Assembly: GCA_016184105.1 (NCBI GenBank)
Contig: JACPDI010000047.1
Location: 1 to 64,000, forward strand
Source of the DNA: Acidobacteriota bacterium
Lineage (GTDB): Bacteria; Acidobacteriota; Vicinamibacteria; Vicinamibacterales; 2-12-FULL-66-21
DNA: 64,000 bases
Direction: 5' to 3'
This document shows, one piece after another, positions 55,501-63,094 of this stretch. The notes under the pieces are model-generated. The model was not told the origin of the DNA, did not search any database, and saw nothing but the letters and a program-made list of their open reading frames with translations. Position 1 is the stretch's first letter. Each line of letters starts with the position of its first letter. The translations under genes were made by a program, and so were the position numbers.

Positions 55501-56335
55501 TCAGAACCACGATGCGCGGGATACCCGCGAGATCGGGGCGGATTTCCACCAGATGCAGCCCGGGGGCCGCGGCAATGATGCCACGGATCGCGCGCTCCTG
55601 CCCGGCGCCGCATTCGAAGATGAGACACACGCCGGGCTTCACGCGCGCGACGAGCTGCCGGATCGCGTCCAGGCCGTCAGGCCCCGCGAACAGCGCTTCG
55701 GGCGGCTCGTAATCGCGAACTTCCGGCGGCAGCGACTTGCGATCGCCGTCCGGAATGTATGGAGGATTGGACACGATCAGGTCCACGTCGTGCATCGCGG
55801 CAGACGAGTCCGCGTGCACGAACGCGATTCGGTTGGCCACCCCGTGCCGCGCGGCGTTTCTTCGCGCGACGCGCAGCGCCCTTTCGGAGATGTCGCTCGC
55901 AATGAACCGGGCGGATGGAAGCTCTTTCGCGATCGCGATGGCGATGCAGCCGCTGCCGGTTCCGACGTCTTCGACCACCGCGGCATCCCGTGCGTGCGTG
56001 AGGACCGCCTCGATGATCCCTTCGGTCTCGGGCCTGGGCGTCAGCACGTGCCGCGTCACCTCGAATTCCAGGCCCCAGAACTCGCGCCGGCCGAGCAGTA
56101 GCGAGATCGGCTCGCGCCGCTCGCGGCGACCGACCAGCCGTGCAAAGGGGCCCGGGAAGCCAGCCGGCGCCGCGTCACGCCATGACGCGATCAACCGCGT
56201 GCGGTCCCAGCCGAGAACGTGCGCGGCGAGCAGCTGCGCGTCGAGCTCGGCCTCCTCAGGCGGGATTCCAGCGTCGCGGAGCCGAGCCGCCGCCGCGGTG
56301 GTCAATGAATGCAGGGAGATGACGGAGGACACCAT
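55487..56335 (-). CDS. prmC: peptide chain release factor N5-glutamine methyltransferase
   Basis: 282 aa. Helical N-terminal domain (ARLRDAGIPPEEAELDAQLLAAHVLGWDRTRLI) and a SAM-binding domain with VEDVGTGSGCIAIAIAKELP and the catalytic NPPYIP (VSNPPYIPDG). It methylates the glutamine of the GGQ motif of release factors. It directly follows prfA by 18 nt. Its last residues (RGQI) arise from the palindromic element. Confidence 0.95.
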   Translation of the reverse strand: MVSSVISLHSLTTAAAARLRDAGIPPEEAELDAQLLAAHVLGWDRTRLIASWRDAAPAGFPGPFARLVGRRERREPISLLLGRREFWGLEFEVTRHVLTPRPETEGIIEAVLTHARDAAVVEDVGTGSGCIAIAIAKELPSARFIASDISERALRVARRNAARHGVANRIAFVHADSSAAMHDVDLIVSNPPYIPDGDRKSLPPEVRDYEPPEALFAGPDGLDAIRQLVARVKPGVCLIFECGAGQERAIRGIIAAAPGLHLVEIRPDLAGIPRIVVLRGQI

Positions 56336-56353
56336 CCCGCCGCCTGACGCCGC

Positions 56354-57436
56354 CTACGCGGGCGAGGTCGTTGCCGTGGCCTCTTTGAGCTTCTCGGACT
56401 GGAAGTGCGTCACCACGGTGTCGATCAGCTCGCTGAGGTCCCCGTCGAGCGCGTTGCTGAGCTGATACATCGTGTAGTTGATGCGGTGATCGGTGATCCG
56501 GTTTTCGCGGAAGTTGTAGGTGCGGATCTTCTCCGAGCGGTCGCCCGACCCGACCTGGCTGCGGCGGTCCTTGGCAATCGCCTCCTGCTGCTTGCGCATT
56601 TCGATCTCGTAGAGGCGCGCCCGCAGCACTTTCATCGCTTTCGCGCGGTTCTTGATCTGCGACTTTTCGTCCTGCTGCGAGACGACGAGCCCGGTCGGGA
56701 TGTGCGTGATGCGCACGGCCGAGTACGTCGTGTTCACGCTCTGCCCGCCGGGACCGCTCGAGCAGAACGTGTCCACCCGCAGGTCCTTCGCATCGATCTG
56801 GATGTCGACTTCCTCGGCCTCGGGCAGCACGGCCACGGTGGCGGTGGACGTATGAATCCGCCCGCTCGCCTCGGTCGCCGGGACGCGCTGAACGCGATGC
56901 ACGCCGCTCTCGTACTTCATGCGGCTGTACACGTTCCGCCCTTCGATCACGAAGATGGCTTCTTTGATTCCGCCGACGCCCGTCTCGCTGATCGACATCG
57001 TCTCGATTCGCCAGCCCTGGCGCTCGGCGAAGCGCGTGTACATGCGGACGAGATCCGCCGCGAAGAGCGCCGCCTCGTCGCCGCCCGTGCCCGCGCGGAT
57101 TTCGACGACGACGTTCTTCGCGTCGTTGGGGTCCTTCGGGATCAGGAGAACCTTGATGTCCGCAAGCAGCACGTCGCGCCGCGCCTCGAGCGCGCGGAGC
57201 TCCTCGGTGGCGAGCTCGCGCATCTCCGCGTCGGCGGAGTTGACCAGCTCCCCGGCCTGTTCAATCTCCTGGGCGACGGTTTTGTACTCGCGGTACTTTT
57301 CAACGAGAGGTGCAATCTCGCTGAGCGACTTCGCGACGGTCCGGTACTCGGACGGGTCCGACTGCACGGCGGGATCGGCCATACGCCCCATCAGGTCTTC
57401 GTACCGCGACTCAACCGCCTGCAGTTTGTCGAACAC
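56354..57436 (-). CDS. prfA: peptide chain release factor 1
   Basis: 360 aa. GGQ motif at 230-232 ([17 protein letters not shown]), where PrmC modifies the Gln. [18 protein letters not shown] precedes it, as in RF1. The [25 protein letters not shown] and [13 protein letters not shown] segments are conserved. It terminates translation at UAA and UAG. It lies between moaD (6 nt) and prmC. Confidence 0.97.
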   Translation of the reverse strand: MFDKLQAVESRYEDLMGRMADPAVQSDPSEYRTVAKSLSEIAPLVEKYREYKTVAQEIEQAGELVNSADAEMRELATEELRALEARRDVLLADIKVLLIPKDPNDAKNVVVEIRAGTGGDEAALFAADLVRMYTRFAERQGWRIETMSISETGVGGIKEAIFVIEGRNVYSRMKYESGVHRVQRVPATEASGRIHTSTATVAVLPEAEEVDIQIDAKDLRVDTFCSSGPGGQSVNTTYSAVRITHIPTGLVVSQQDEKSQIKNRAKAMKVLRARLYEIEMRKQQEAIAKDRRSQVGSGDRSEKIRTYNFRENRITDHRINYTMYQLSNALDGDLSELIDTVVTHFQSEKLKEATATTSPA

Positions 57437-57442
57437 AGGTCC

Positions 57443-57688
57443 TCATCCACCCGATACCGGTGGCAGGAATGCCACCTCGTCGCCGTCCTGCACGCGCGCG
57501 TCGAGGCGCGCGTACTCTCCGTTCACCGCGCCGGAAATCGTCGGCGTGTAGCGCTCCAGCGCGGGGAACTCCGCGATGAGCGCCTGCCACACGGCGCGGA
57601 GCGGCATTCCCTCCGGGATGTCGCGCTCCAGCTCCGCGGCGCCAACGATGTCCCTCAACCGCGCGAACAGCCTGACCCTTACCCGCAT
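57443..57688 (-). CDS. moaD: molybdopterin synthase sulfur-carrier subunit
   Basis: 81 aa ubiquitin-like protein ending in the required Gly-Gly (PPVSGG). It shows MRVRVRLFARLRDIVGAAELERDIPEG and NGEYARLDARVQDGDEVAFLPPVSGG. The C-terminal thiocarboxylate donates sulfur for molybdopterin. It overlaps moaE by 10 nt. ATG 57688. Confidence 0.93.
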   Translation of the reverse strand: MRVRVRLFARLRDIVGAAELERDIPEGMPLRAVWQALIAEFPALERYTPTISGAVNGEYARLDARVQDGDEVAFLPPVSGG

Positions 57689-58146
57689 GCGAGCTTCAGC
57701 GCGCGCTCGCGCGCCACCTCGTCGTCGGGCCGCGCGACGGCCCCTTCGATCCATTCCTCGCCCCCCTCGAAGCGCTCGCGCTTCCAGATGGGCGCGATCT
57801 GCTTCAGGCGCTCGATCGCGTAACGCGCGACGGCAAACGCCTCGGAGCGGTGTGGCGAGGCGGCGGCAATCACGACGCTCGGCTCGCCGATCTCGACACG
57901 CCCCACGCGATGGTGAATCGCGAGGCTCGCCTCGGGCCACCGCGTGCCGGCCTCCGCCGCGATGCGCTCGAACGCGCGAAGGGCGAGCGGCGCGTACGCC
58001 TCGTACTCCAGGAACAAGACGCGCCTGCCGGCGTTGTGATCCCGCGTCGTGCCGACAAACGTCGCGATTCCGCCGCAGTCGGGGCGGCCGGCCTCCCCGA
58101 GAACGGCCGCGATGTCGAGCGGGGCGGCAGAGATGGCGAAGCGCAT
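57679..58146 (-). CDS. moaE: molybdopterin synthase catalytic subunit
   Basis: 155 aa. Conserved stretches are GGIATFVGTTRDHNAGRRVLFLEYEAYAPLA, IHHRVGRVEIGEPSVVIAAASPHRSEAFAVARYAIERLKQIAPIWKRE with the catalytic Lys residues, and GEEWIEG. It pairs with MoaD. ATG 58146 was chosen; an in-frame GTG at 58149 is adjacent. It overlaps moaD by 10 nt. The other molybdopterin genes (moaA, moaC, mog) are not in the window. Confidence 0.94.
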   Translation of the reverse strand: MRFAISAAPLDIAAVLGEAGRPDCGGIATFVGTTRDHNAGRRVLFLEYEAYAPLALRAFERIAAEAGTRWPEASLAIHHRVGRVEIGEPSVVIAAASPHRSEAFAVARYAIERLKQIAPIWKRERFEGGEEWIEGAVARPDDEVARERALKLACG

Positions 58147-58166
58147 CACGGGACCCGATCACCATT

Positions 58167-58943
58167 TTACCGGAAGTGCGCGAGCGGCCCGTGGCCGCTC
58201 CCGATCTGCGGTGCGTGGCGGATCGCCTCCAACACGTAGTCTTTCGCGCGCTGGGCGGCCTCCCGCAGGGAGTGGCCGAGCGCCAGGTTGGCGGTGATCG
58301 CGGACGCGAACGTGCACCCCGTGCCGTGCGTGCTGGTGGTGGAGATGCGCGGCGACTGCAGTTCGACGAGATCGCGGCCGTCGACCAGGATGTCCACGGC
58401 ATACGGGCCTTCGATGTGCCCCCCCTTGACGATCACCGCGCCCGGGCCGAGCGCCTTCAGCCGGCGCGCGGCGGCGCGGGCCTGCGCGAGCGTGCGGACC
58501 TCGTCGCCGAGCAGCACGGCGGCCTCGGCCGCGTTCGGCGTGATCACCATCGCGCGCGGCAGCAGCTCCGCCTTCATCGCTTCGATCGCTTCGTCGTCCA
58601 GGAGGTGCGCGCCGCCTTTCGCGATCATGACGGGATCGACGACGACGCGCGGCAGGTCGAGGTCGGCGATGGCCGCGGCGACCGCCTCGACAATCGCCGC
58701 CGTGGCCAGCATGCCGGTCTTGACCGCGTCGGTGCCGATGTCGCTCGCGACCGCTTCGATCTGCGCCACGACGATGTCGGCCGGCACGGTATGGATGGCG
58801 GTGACGCCCATCGTGTTCTGGGCCGTCACCGCGGTGATGGCGCACGTCCCGTAGACGCCGTGCGCGGCGAACGTCTTCAGGTCCGCCTGGATGCCCGCGC
58901 CTCCACCCGAGTCACTGCCGGCGATTGTCAACGCTCTCTGCAT
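58167..58943 (-). CDS. thiD: hydroxymethylpyrimidine/phosphomethylpyrimidine kinase
   Basis: 258 aa ribokinase-fold enzyme that phosphorylates HMP and HMP-P in thiamin synthesis. IAGSDSGGGAGIQADLKTFAAHGVYGTCAITAVTAQNT at the N-terminus, VVVDPVMIAKGGAHLL, TPNAAEAAVLLG, and GTGCTFASAITANLALGHSLREA with the catalytic GTGC. It uses the HMP-P made by ThiC. No TPP-riboswitch-like sequence precedes it in the 101-bp gap to bioY. Confidence 0.96.
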   Translation of the reverse strand: MQRALTIAGSDSGGGAGIQADLKTFAAHGVYGTCAITAVTAQNTMGVTAIHTVPADIVVAQIEAVASDIGTDAVKTGMLATAAIVEAVAAAIADLDLPRVVVDPVMIAKGGAHLLDDEAIEAMKAELLPRAMVITPNAAEAAVLLGDEVRTLAQARAAARRLKALGPGAVIVKGGHIEGPYAVDILVDGRDLVELQSPRISTTSTHGTGCTFASAITANLALGHSLREAAQRAKDYVLEAIRHAPQIGSGHGPLAHFR

Positions 58944-59030
58944 TTCTCATCCTCACGGGGTGGCTTGCGGTCGCAGACGCCTTGCGGCGTTTCCGGGTGG
59001 CGTCGCTCGCGGCGTATCGCTGATTTACGG

Positions 59031-59036
59031 TACAAT
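59031..59036 (+). promoter_or_regulatory. TACAAT, start-proximal -10 before bioY
   Basis: TACAAT ends 8 nt before ATG 59045; the -35 region is not convincing. No BirA-type operator was recognised. Confidence 0.45.
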
Positions 59037-59044
59037 TCTCCGTT

Positions 59045-59650
59045 ATGACTGTGAGGACCGGCGATTCCACCTTTCTGACGCTGGCGGCGCCCCGCGGCTT
59101 CGATCGAAGACTCGTCCGCGCGGGGGCCGTCGTGGCCATGACGTTGCTGACGATAGCGGCCGCGCAAGTGAGCCTGCCGCTGCCGTTCACGCCGGTGCCA
59201 TTCACGTTCCAGCCGATGCTCGTGCTGCTCGGCGGCGCTGCGCTTGGCGCGCGCCTCGGCGCGACCAGCCAGATCCTGTACCTGGCGCTCGGCGTCGCGG
59301 GCCTTCCGGTGTTTGCCGCCTCACCCATTCTGCCCCAGGGGGCGCTTCGGTTGCTCGGCCCGACCGGCGGGTACCTGATGGCCTATCCGATTGCCGCCTT
59401 CATCACCGGATACCTCGCCGAGCGCGGGTTCGATCGACGCTATTGGACCTCGTTTGCGGCGATGGCGGCCGGGCTCGCGGTCGTGTTCCTGTTCGGCGTG
59501 ATCTGGCTGGCGACCTTCGCGTCTCCGGCGGGCGGCTTTGCAGGCGCACTGCGCGCGGGATTCTGGCCGTTTGTCGGCGCCGACTTGATCAAGCTCGCGA
59601 TTGCGGCGGGCATCCTGCCGACCTTCTGGCGCTTCGCGCCGCGCCCCTGA
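59045..59650 (+). CDS. bioY: biotin transporter BioY
   Basis: 201 aa S-component of an ECF transporter. Six hydrophobic helices. It shows QVSLPLPFTPVPFTFQPMLVLLGGAALGARLGATSQILYLALGVAGLPVFA, the biotin-contact signature of BioY, then LLGPTGGYLMAYPIAAFITGYL. Most BioY proteins act with an EcfT/EcfA module, which is not in this window. The supplied biotin serves acetyl-CoA carboxylase (accD is here). ATG 59045. It converges on the phosphodiesterase gene. Confidence 0.95.
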   Translation: MTVRTGDSTFLTLAAPRGFDRRLVRAGAVVAMTLLTIAAAQVSLPLPFTPVPFTFQPMLVLLGGAALGARLGATSQILYLALGVAGLPVFAASPILPQGALRLLGPTGGYLMAYPIAAFITGYLAERGFDRRYWTSFAAMAAGLAVVFLFGVIWLATFASPAGGFAGALRAGFWPFVGADLIKLAIAAGILPTFWRFAPRP

Positions 59651-59655
59651 ACCGC

Positions 59656-61563
59656 CTATCGGATATACCCGAGGCTCCTGAGCCGCTCGAGCATTTCCTT
59701 GTCGAGCGGGTCGGCCTGGGCGGCGCGCGCGTCGGCCGCGTAGCGCCCGTACGTCTCGACGTGCCGCAGCGGATAGCGGCGCACGAACGCGGGATCGAGC
59801 GCCTGGATCATCGGCTCGCCCGTCAGCTCGCGACTCACCGGCAGGCCAAGCAGGTAGAGCACCGTCGGCGCGATGTCGGCCAGCGATGCCCGCCTGGCAT
59901 CGTGCCGCACGCCCGATCGCACCGGGCCTCCCGAGATCGCGGTTGCACACCGCGCCCTGCCGCCGACACGTCCCGGGTGCGTCACCACCAGGACCACCGT
60001 CTCCGGCGGCAGATCCTCCAACAGCGTTTCCCGTATGAGTCGATCGAGATAGGCGTGGTAGCGGGGCAGCGCGGCCAGCCGCTCCGCCAGCACCGACGGC
60101 GGCAGGGCGGGAGCGTTGCGGCCCTGCAGCATCTCGTGCTGGGCGATGTCGAGCCCCGGCAGGTACACCGAAAGCAAATCCGGCGAGCCCAGGGCGGGCT
60201 CGCGCGCGAGCAGCGCCTGCTCCGCATCCAGCACGGCCGATCGAATGAGAATCCTCGCGGAGGCCCGATCCGTGACGTCGCGACCGAGGGCTTCCGCGAG
60301 TTGCCGTGCCCGTTCGCGAATGTCGGGCCAGCGCCGGCGCAACACCGGGTACAGTGACGCTGGCGACAGCTCGGCGCTTGGCTGACCGCCCGCCTCCAGC
60401 CGCAACGTGGCGCGATCGGACAGGACCACCGCCTTCGTATGTGTCGCCGGCCACGTGGCCCACCAGTTCACGACCGCGGCGTTCAGGCCCTTGTCGGCGG
60501 CAACCTCCCACATCATCCGGTGACGGCGCTCGAGACCGCCCACGGGCGCCGGCCTGGTGAGCCGCACGAGGTCCGTGGCACCGCTCAGCGCCTGCACGAG
60601 CGGCGAGCCCGCGGCGATCGTTCCCTGCAGGCCGAGAACGCGCCACGATTGGAAGCCGCTCACGCCGTGCTGCCCCGAGGGGACGCCCGTCCCGATGCTC
60701 GTCCAGGTGCTGGCGGGGTCTGAATGGTCCTGGTCGAAATCGTCGCACGCCGAGAGTCGGTCGAGGATGGGTGTCGGCGGTGCGGTCGCGGAGCCCGCCC
60801 ACTTTTCGTAGAGCGCCGGATCGAACCCGTCGATCCCGATCACGACGACCCGGACGCCCGTGGGCACCACCGCGAATTCCGGCAGCGGGGGTGCCGCGGC
60901 CGCAGACGCCGACAGCGCGAGCATGCCCGACGCCCCCACGAAGGCCACGCCGGCGACCGCGATGCTGGCCCGCCACGACATCGCCGGGGCGGGCAGCGCG
61001 ACCTGCTCGCGCGCGACCAGCGCCAGCGCCGCGATGGTGATCGCGTGCCCGAGGAGGACACTGATGCCGACCGCCGCGGCAAGCGCCGCCAGCGTTCGCA
61101 CCGGCGCAGCCCACGCGGCGCCCAGCGAGGCCGCGTTCCACCATAGCGTGAGGTACACGAGACACGCGATGCCGACGAGCGCACCGGCGGCGATCGCGCC
61201 GCGACGCGCGGCTCCGGCCGACGCGCCACGGGCGGCGAGACGGACTGCAATCGCTGCGGCGAGGGACATCAGCGCCGCGCCCGCGCCGAAGATCAGCGCG
61301 AGGTAGGCGGCAACCACGACCGCGTCGCGCGCGCCGGCGATGAGTCCGGGGAGACGGGAGAAGACGCCCAGGGCAGCGGCCGGGCCAAGGAGCAGCGCCG
61401 CGAGCAGCCCGATCCGCAGGCTGACGCGCCATGCGAGTCCCATCGGGCCGCGCTCGCGCGCGGAGGGGGCGAGCACGAAGCGATCCACGCCGGCGTTCAG
61501 GTACCCGAGCGCACGCAGCCGCTCCCGCAGTTCGGCGACCTCGATCGGCTGGCGCTCGCTCAC
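59656..61563 (-). CDS. membrane-anchored type I phosphodiesterase/alkaline phosphatase superfamily protein
   Basis: 635 aa. Six or so N-terminal membrane helices (about 32-230) precede an alkaline-phosphatase-fold domain (about 255-600). It has VVVIGIDGFDPAL (metal Asp), the nucleophile region STWTSIGTGVPSGQHGVSGF, and a SVYLPGLDIAQHE (metal Asp/His) motif, with a later VVTHPG. The substrate is unknown, and such proteins hydrolyse phosphodiesters or phospholipid head groups. N-terminal ELRERLRALGYL and C-terminal EMLERLRSLGYIR are nearly the same. GTG 61563 overlaps the polyprenyl synthase stop. Confidence 0.82.
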   Translation of the reverse strand: MSERQPIEVAELRERLRALGYLNAGVDRFVLAPSARERGPMGLAWRVSLRIGLLAALLLGPAAALGVFSRLPGLIAGARDAVVVAAYLALIFGAGAALMSLAAAIAVRLAARGASAGAARRGAIAAGALVGIACLVYLTLWWNAASLGAAWAAPVRTLAALAAAVGISVLLGHAITIAALALVAREQVALPAPAMSWRASIAVAGVAFVGASGMLALSASAAAAPPLPEFAVVPTGVRVVVIGIDGFDPALYEKWAGSATAPPTPILDRLSACDDFDQDHSDPASTWTSIGTGVPSGQHGVSGFQSWRVLGLQGTIAAGSPLVQALSGATDLVRLTRPAPVGGLERRHRMMWEVAADKGLNAAVVNWWATWPATHTKAVVLSDRATLRLEAGGQPSAELSPASLYPVLRRRWPDIRERARQLAEALGRDVTDRASARILIRSAVLDAEQALLAREPALGSPDLLSVYLPGLDIAQHEMLQGRNAPALPPSVLAERLAALPRYHAYLDRLIRETLLEDLPPETVVLVVTHPGRVGGRARCATAISGGPVRSGVRHDARRASLADIAPTVLYLLGLPVSRELTGEPMIQALDPAFVRRYPLRHVETYGRYAADARAAQADPLDKEMLERLRSLGYIR

Positions 61564-62432
61564 ATCCGCCGCCCTGCCACGAACGCGGACAGCTGCCGGA
61601 GCCGGTCGGCACGCTTGCCGAACTTCTCGACCGCGGCGTCCGCCGTGGCGCACAGTTCGGCCGCCAGCTGTCGTGCCCCTTCAGGACCGCTGAAGGAAAC
61701 GAAGGTGGTCTTCTTCGCGTCGAGGCGCAGCGCCTTGCCGGTCTCAGCGGGATCCCCCTCGACGTCCAGGAGGTCGTCCACGATCTGAAACGCGAGCCCG
61801 AGGTTCTTCGCGTAGGCGGCAATCGCCGCCACCTGCTCCGGCGCCCCGCCAGCGGTGAGCGCGCCGGCCGTTGCGGCGGCGCTGAAGAGCGCGCCGGTCT
61901 TGCGGCGGTGGATCCGCTCGAGCGTCTCGAACGAGACCTGCTGCTCGGTGGCGAGCAGGTCTTCGGCCTGGCCGCCGATGAGGCCGTCCGAACCGACCGC
62001 GTCGGCGAGCAGCCGCGCCAGGCTGCGGCCGGTTTCGCCCGGATACGCCGCCGCGAGGGTGCCGTACGCGAGGTTGAGGAGCGCGAAGGCGGCGAGGATC
62101 GCGATCGCCTCGCCGTACACCAGATGGTTGCTCTTCCTGCCACGCCGCAGCGGCGCGTTGTCCATCGCCGGGAGGTCATCGAGGATGAGCGACGCGGCGT
62201 GCACCAGTTCGACCGCCGCCGCCACCGGCACCGCGCCATCCGCCGTGCCGCAGAGTTCCGCGGCGAGCAGCGCGAGCACCGCGCGCACGCGCTTGGACTC
62301 GGCCAGCGCCGTATAGCGCATCGCCTCCCGCACGACCGCCGGCCCGTGGCCGGCCGAGGCGAGGATCGTCTCAATCTCACGCGAGACGCGCGACTGGTGC
62401 TCCGCGAAAAACGGGGGAAGAGCGGTGCTCAC
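61560..62432 (-). CDS. ispA: polyprenyl synthetase (FPP/GGPP synthase-like)
   Basis: 290 aa all-helical prenyl chain elongase. The first Asp-rich motif DDLPAMD (LILDDLPAMDNAPLRRG) and the second DDLLD (FQIVDDLLDVEGD) bind diphosphates through Mg2+. Conserved SKRVRAVLALLAAE occurs where most family members have GKRIRP, and GLIGGQAEDLL and HRRKTGALFSAA. Residues before the first motif (HAASLI) set chain length; farnesyl or geranylgeranyl diphosphate is likely but not assigned. GTG 62432 overlaps the methyltransferase stop. Confidence 0.92.
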   Translation of the reverse strand: MSTALPPFFAEHQSRVSREIETILASAGHGPAVVREAMRYTALAESKRVRAVLALLAAELCGTADGAVPVAAAVELVHAASLILDDLPAMDNAPLRRGRKSNHLVYGEAIAILAAFALLNLAYGTLAAAYPGETGRSLARLLADAVGSDGLIGGQAEDLLATEQQVSFETLERIHRRKTGALFSAAATAGALTAGGAPEQVAAIAAYAKNLGLAFQIVDDLLDVEGDPAETGKALRLDAKKTTFVSFSGPEGARQLAAELCATADAAVEKFGKRADRLRQLSAFVAGRRM

Positions 62433-63094
62433 GACCCGGGACCGAAGACCAGCATGTACTGATAACGAAGGAACGTTTCGCGGCGCAGCAGCACGAGGCC
62501 GGCCCGGGCAGTCGCGTCGAGCACGTGTCGTTCGTCGACGCGCTCCTCCAGCGCGGGACCGGGGCCGAGCCCGTCGGCCTTGAACTCGATGATGCCGACG
62601 CGCCCGCGCGGCTTGAGCGACCTCGCGAGGTTCCTGAGCAGCGTGACCGGATCCTCCATCTCGCTGAAGGTCTCGACGATCAGCACCGCGTCGAGGGCGG
62701 CCGGGGGAAGCCGCGGGTCGGTCGCCGTGCCGTGCACGAGCGTCACGTTCTTGAGCCCTTCGCGCTCGACGCGACGCTGGATCGACTCGATCATCTGCGG
62801 CTGGATGTCCTCGGCGTACACACGGCCGTTGGGGCCGACGCGCCGCGCGAGCCGGATCGTGAACCAGCCGCCGCCCGCGCCGAGGTCAGCGACCGCCGCG
62901 CCGTCGGCGATCCCGAGCGCGTCCATGATCTGCTCGGGCTTCTGCCACGCGTCGCGATCCGGCCCCTCGAGCAGGCCGAGATCCTCGGGAGGAAACAGCC
63001 GGCCGTGCCTGGTCCGCTGCTGCGCGCTGGCGCCGCCCCCCGCGAGCGCCGCGACGAGCAGCGCCGCCGCCGCTGCCTGGAGTCCTGTTCTCAC
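62429..63094 (-). CDS. exported class I SAM-dependent methyltransferase-like protein
   Basis: 221 aa. The signal-peptide-like N-terminus MRTGLQAAAAALLVAALAGGGASAQ precedes a Rossmann methyltransferase: motif I VADLGAGGGWFTIRLARRVG, EDIQPQMIE (acidic loop) and VLIVETFSEMEDPVTLLRNLARSLKPRGRVGIIEFK. A methyltransferase in the periplasm would lack a known source of SAM, so either the signal is not used or the family has another ligand. RHGRLFPPEDLGLLEGPDRDAWQKP follows the signal. GTG at 63094. Its start would overlap the aspA stop (TGA at 63091) after one inferred base insertion. Confidence 0.82.
   Translation of the reverse strand: MRTGLQAAAAALLVAALAGGGASAQQRTRHGRLFPPEDLGLLEGPDRDAWQKPEQIMDALGIADGAAVADLGAGGGWFTIRLARRVGPNGRVYAEDIQPQMIESIQRRVEREGLKNVTLVHGTATDPRLPPAALDAVLIVETFSEMEDPVTLLRNLARSLKPRGRVGIIEFKADGLGPGPALEERVDERHVLDATARAGLVLLRRETFLRYQYMLVFGPGS

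Noticed and set aside
58944-59044. TPP or biotin regulatory element between thiD and bioY
   Set aside because: The 101-bp gap has no TPP-riboswitch consensus and no clear BirA operator; only a small ACGCC/GGCGT hairpin and a -10-like TACAAT are visible.
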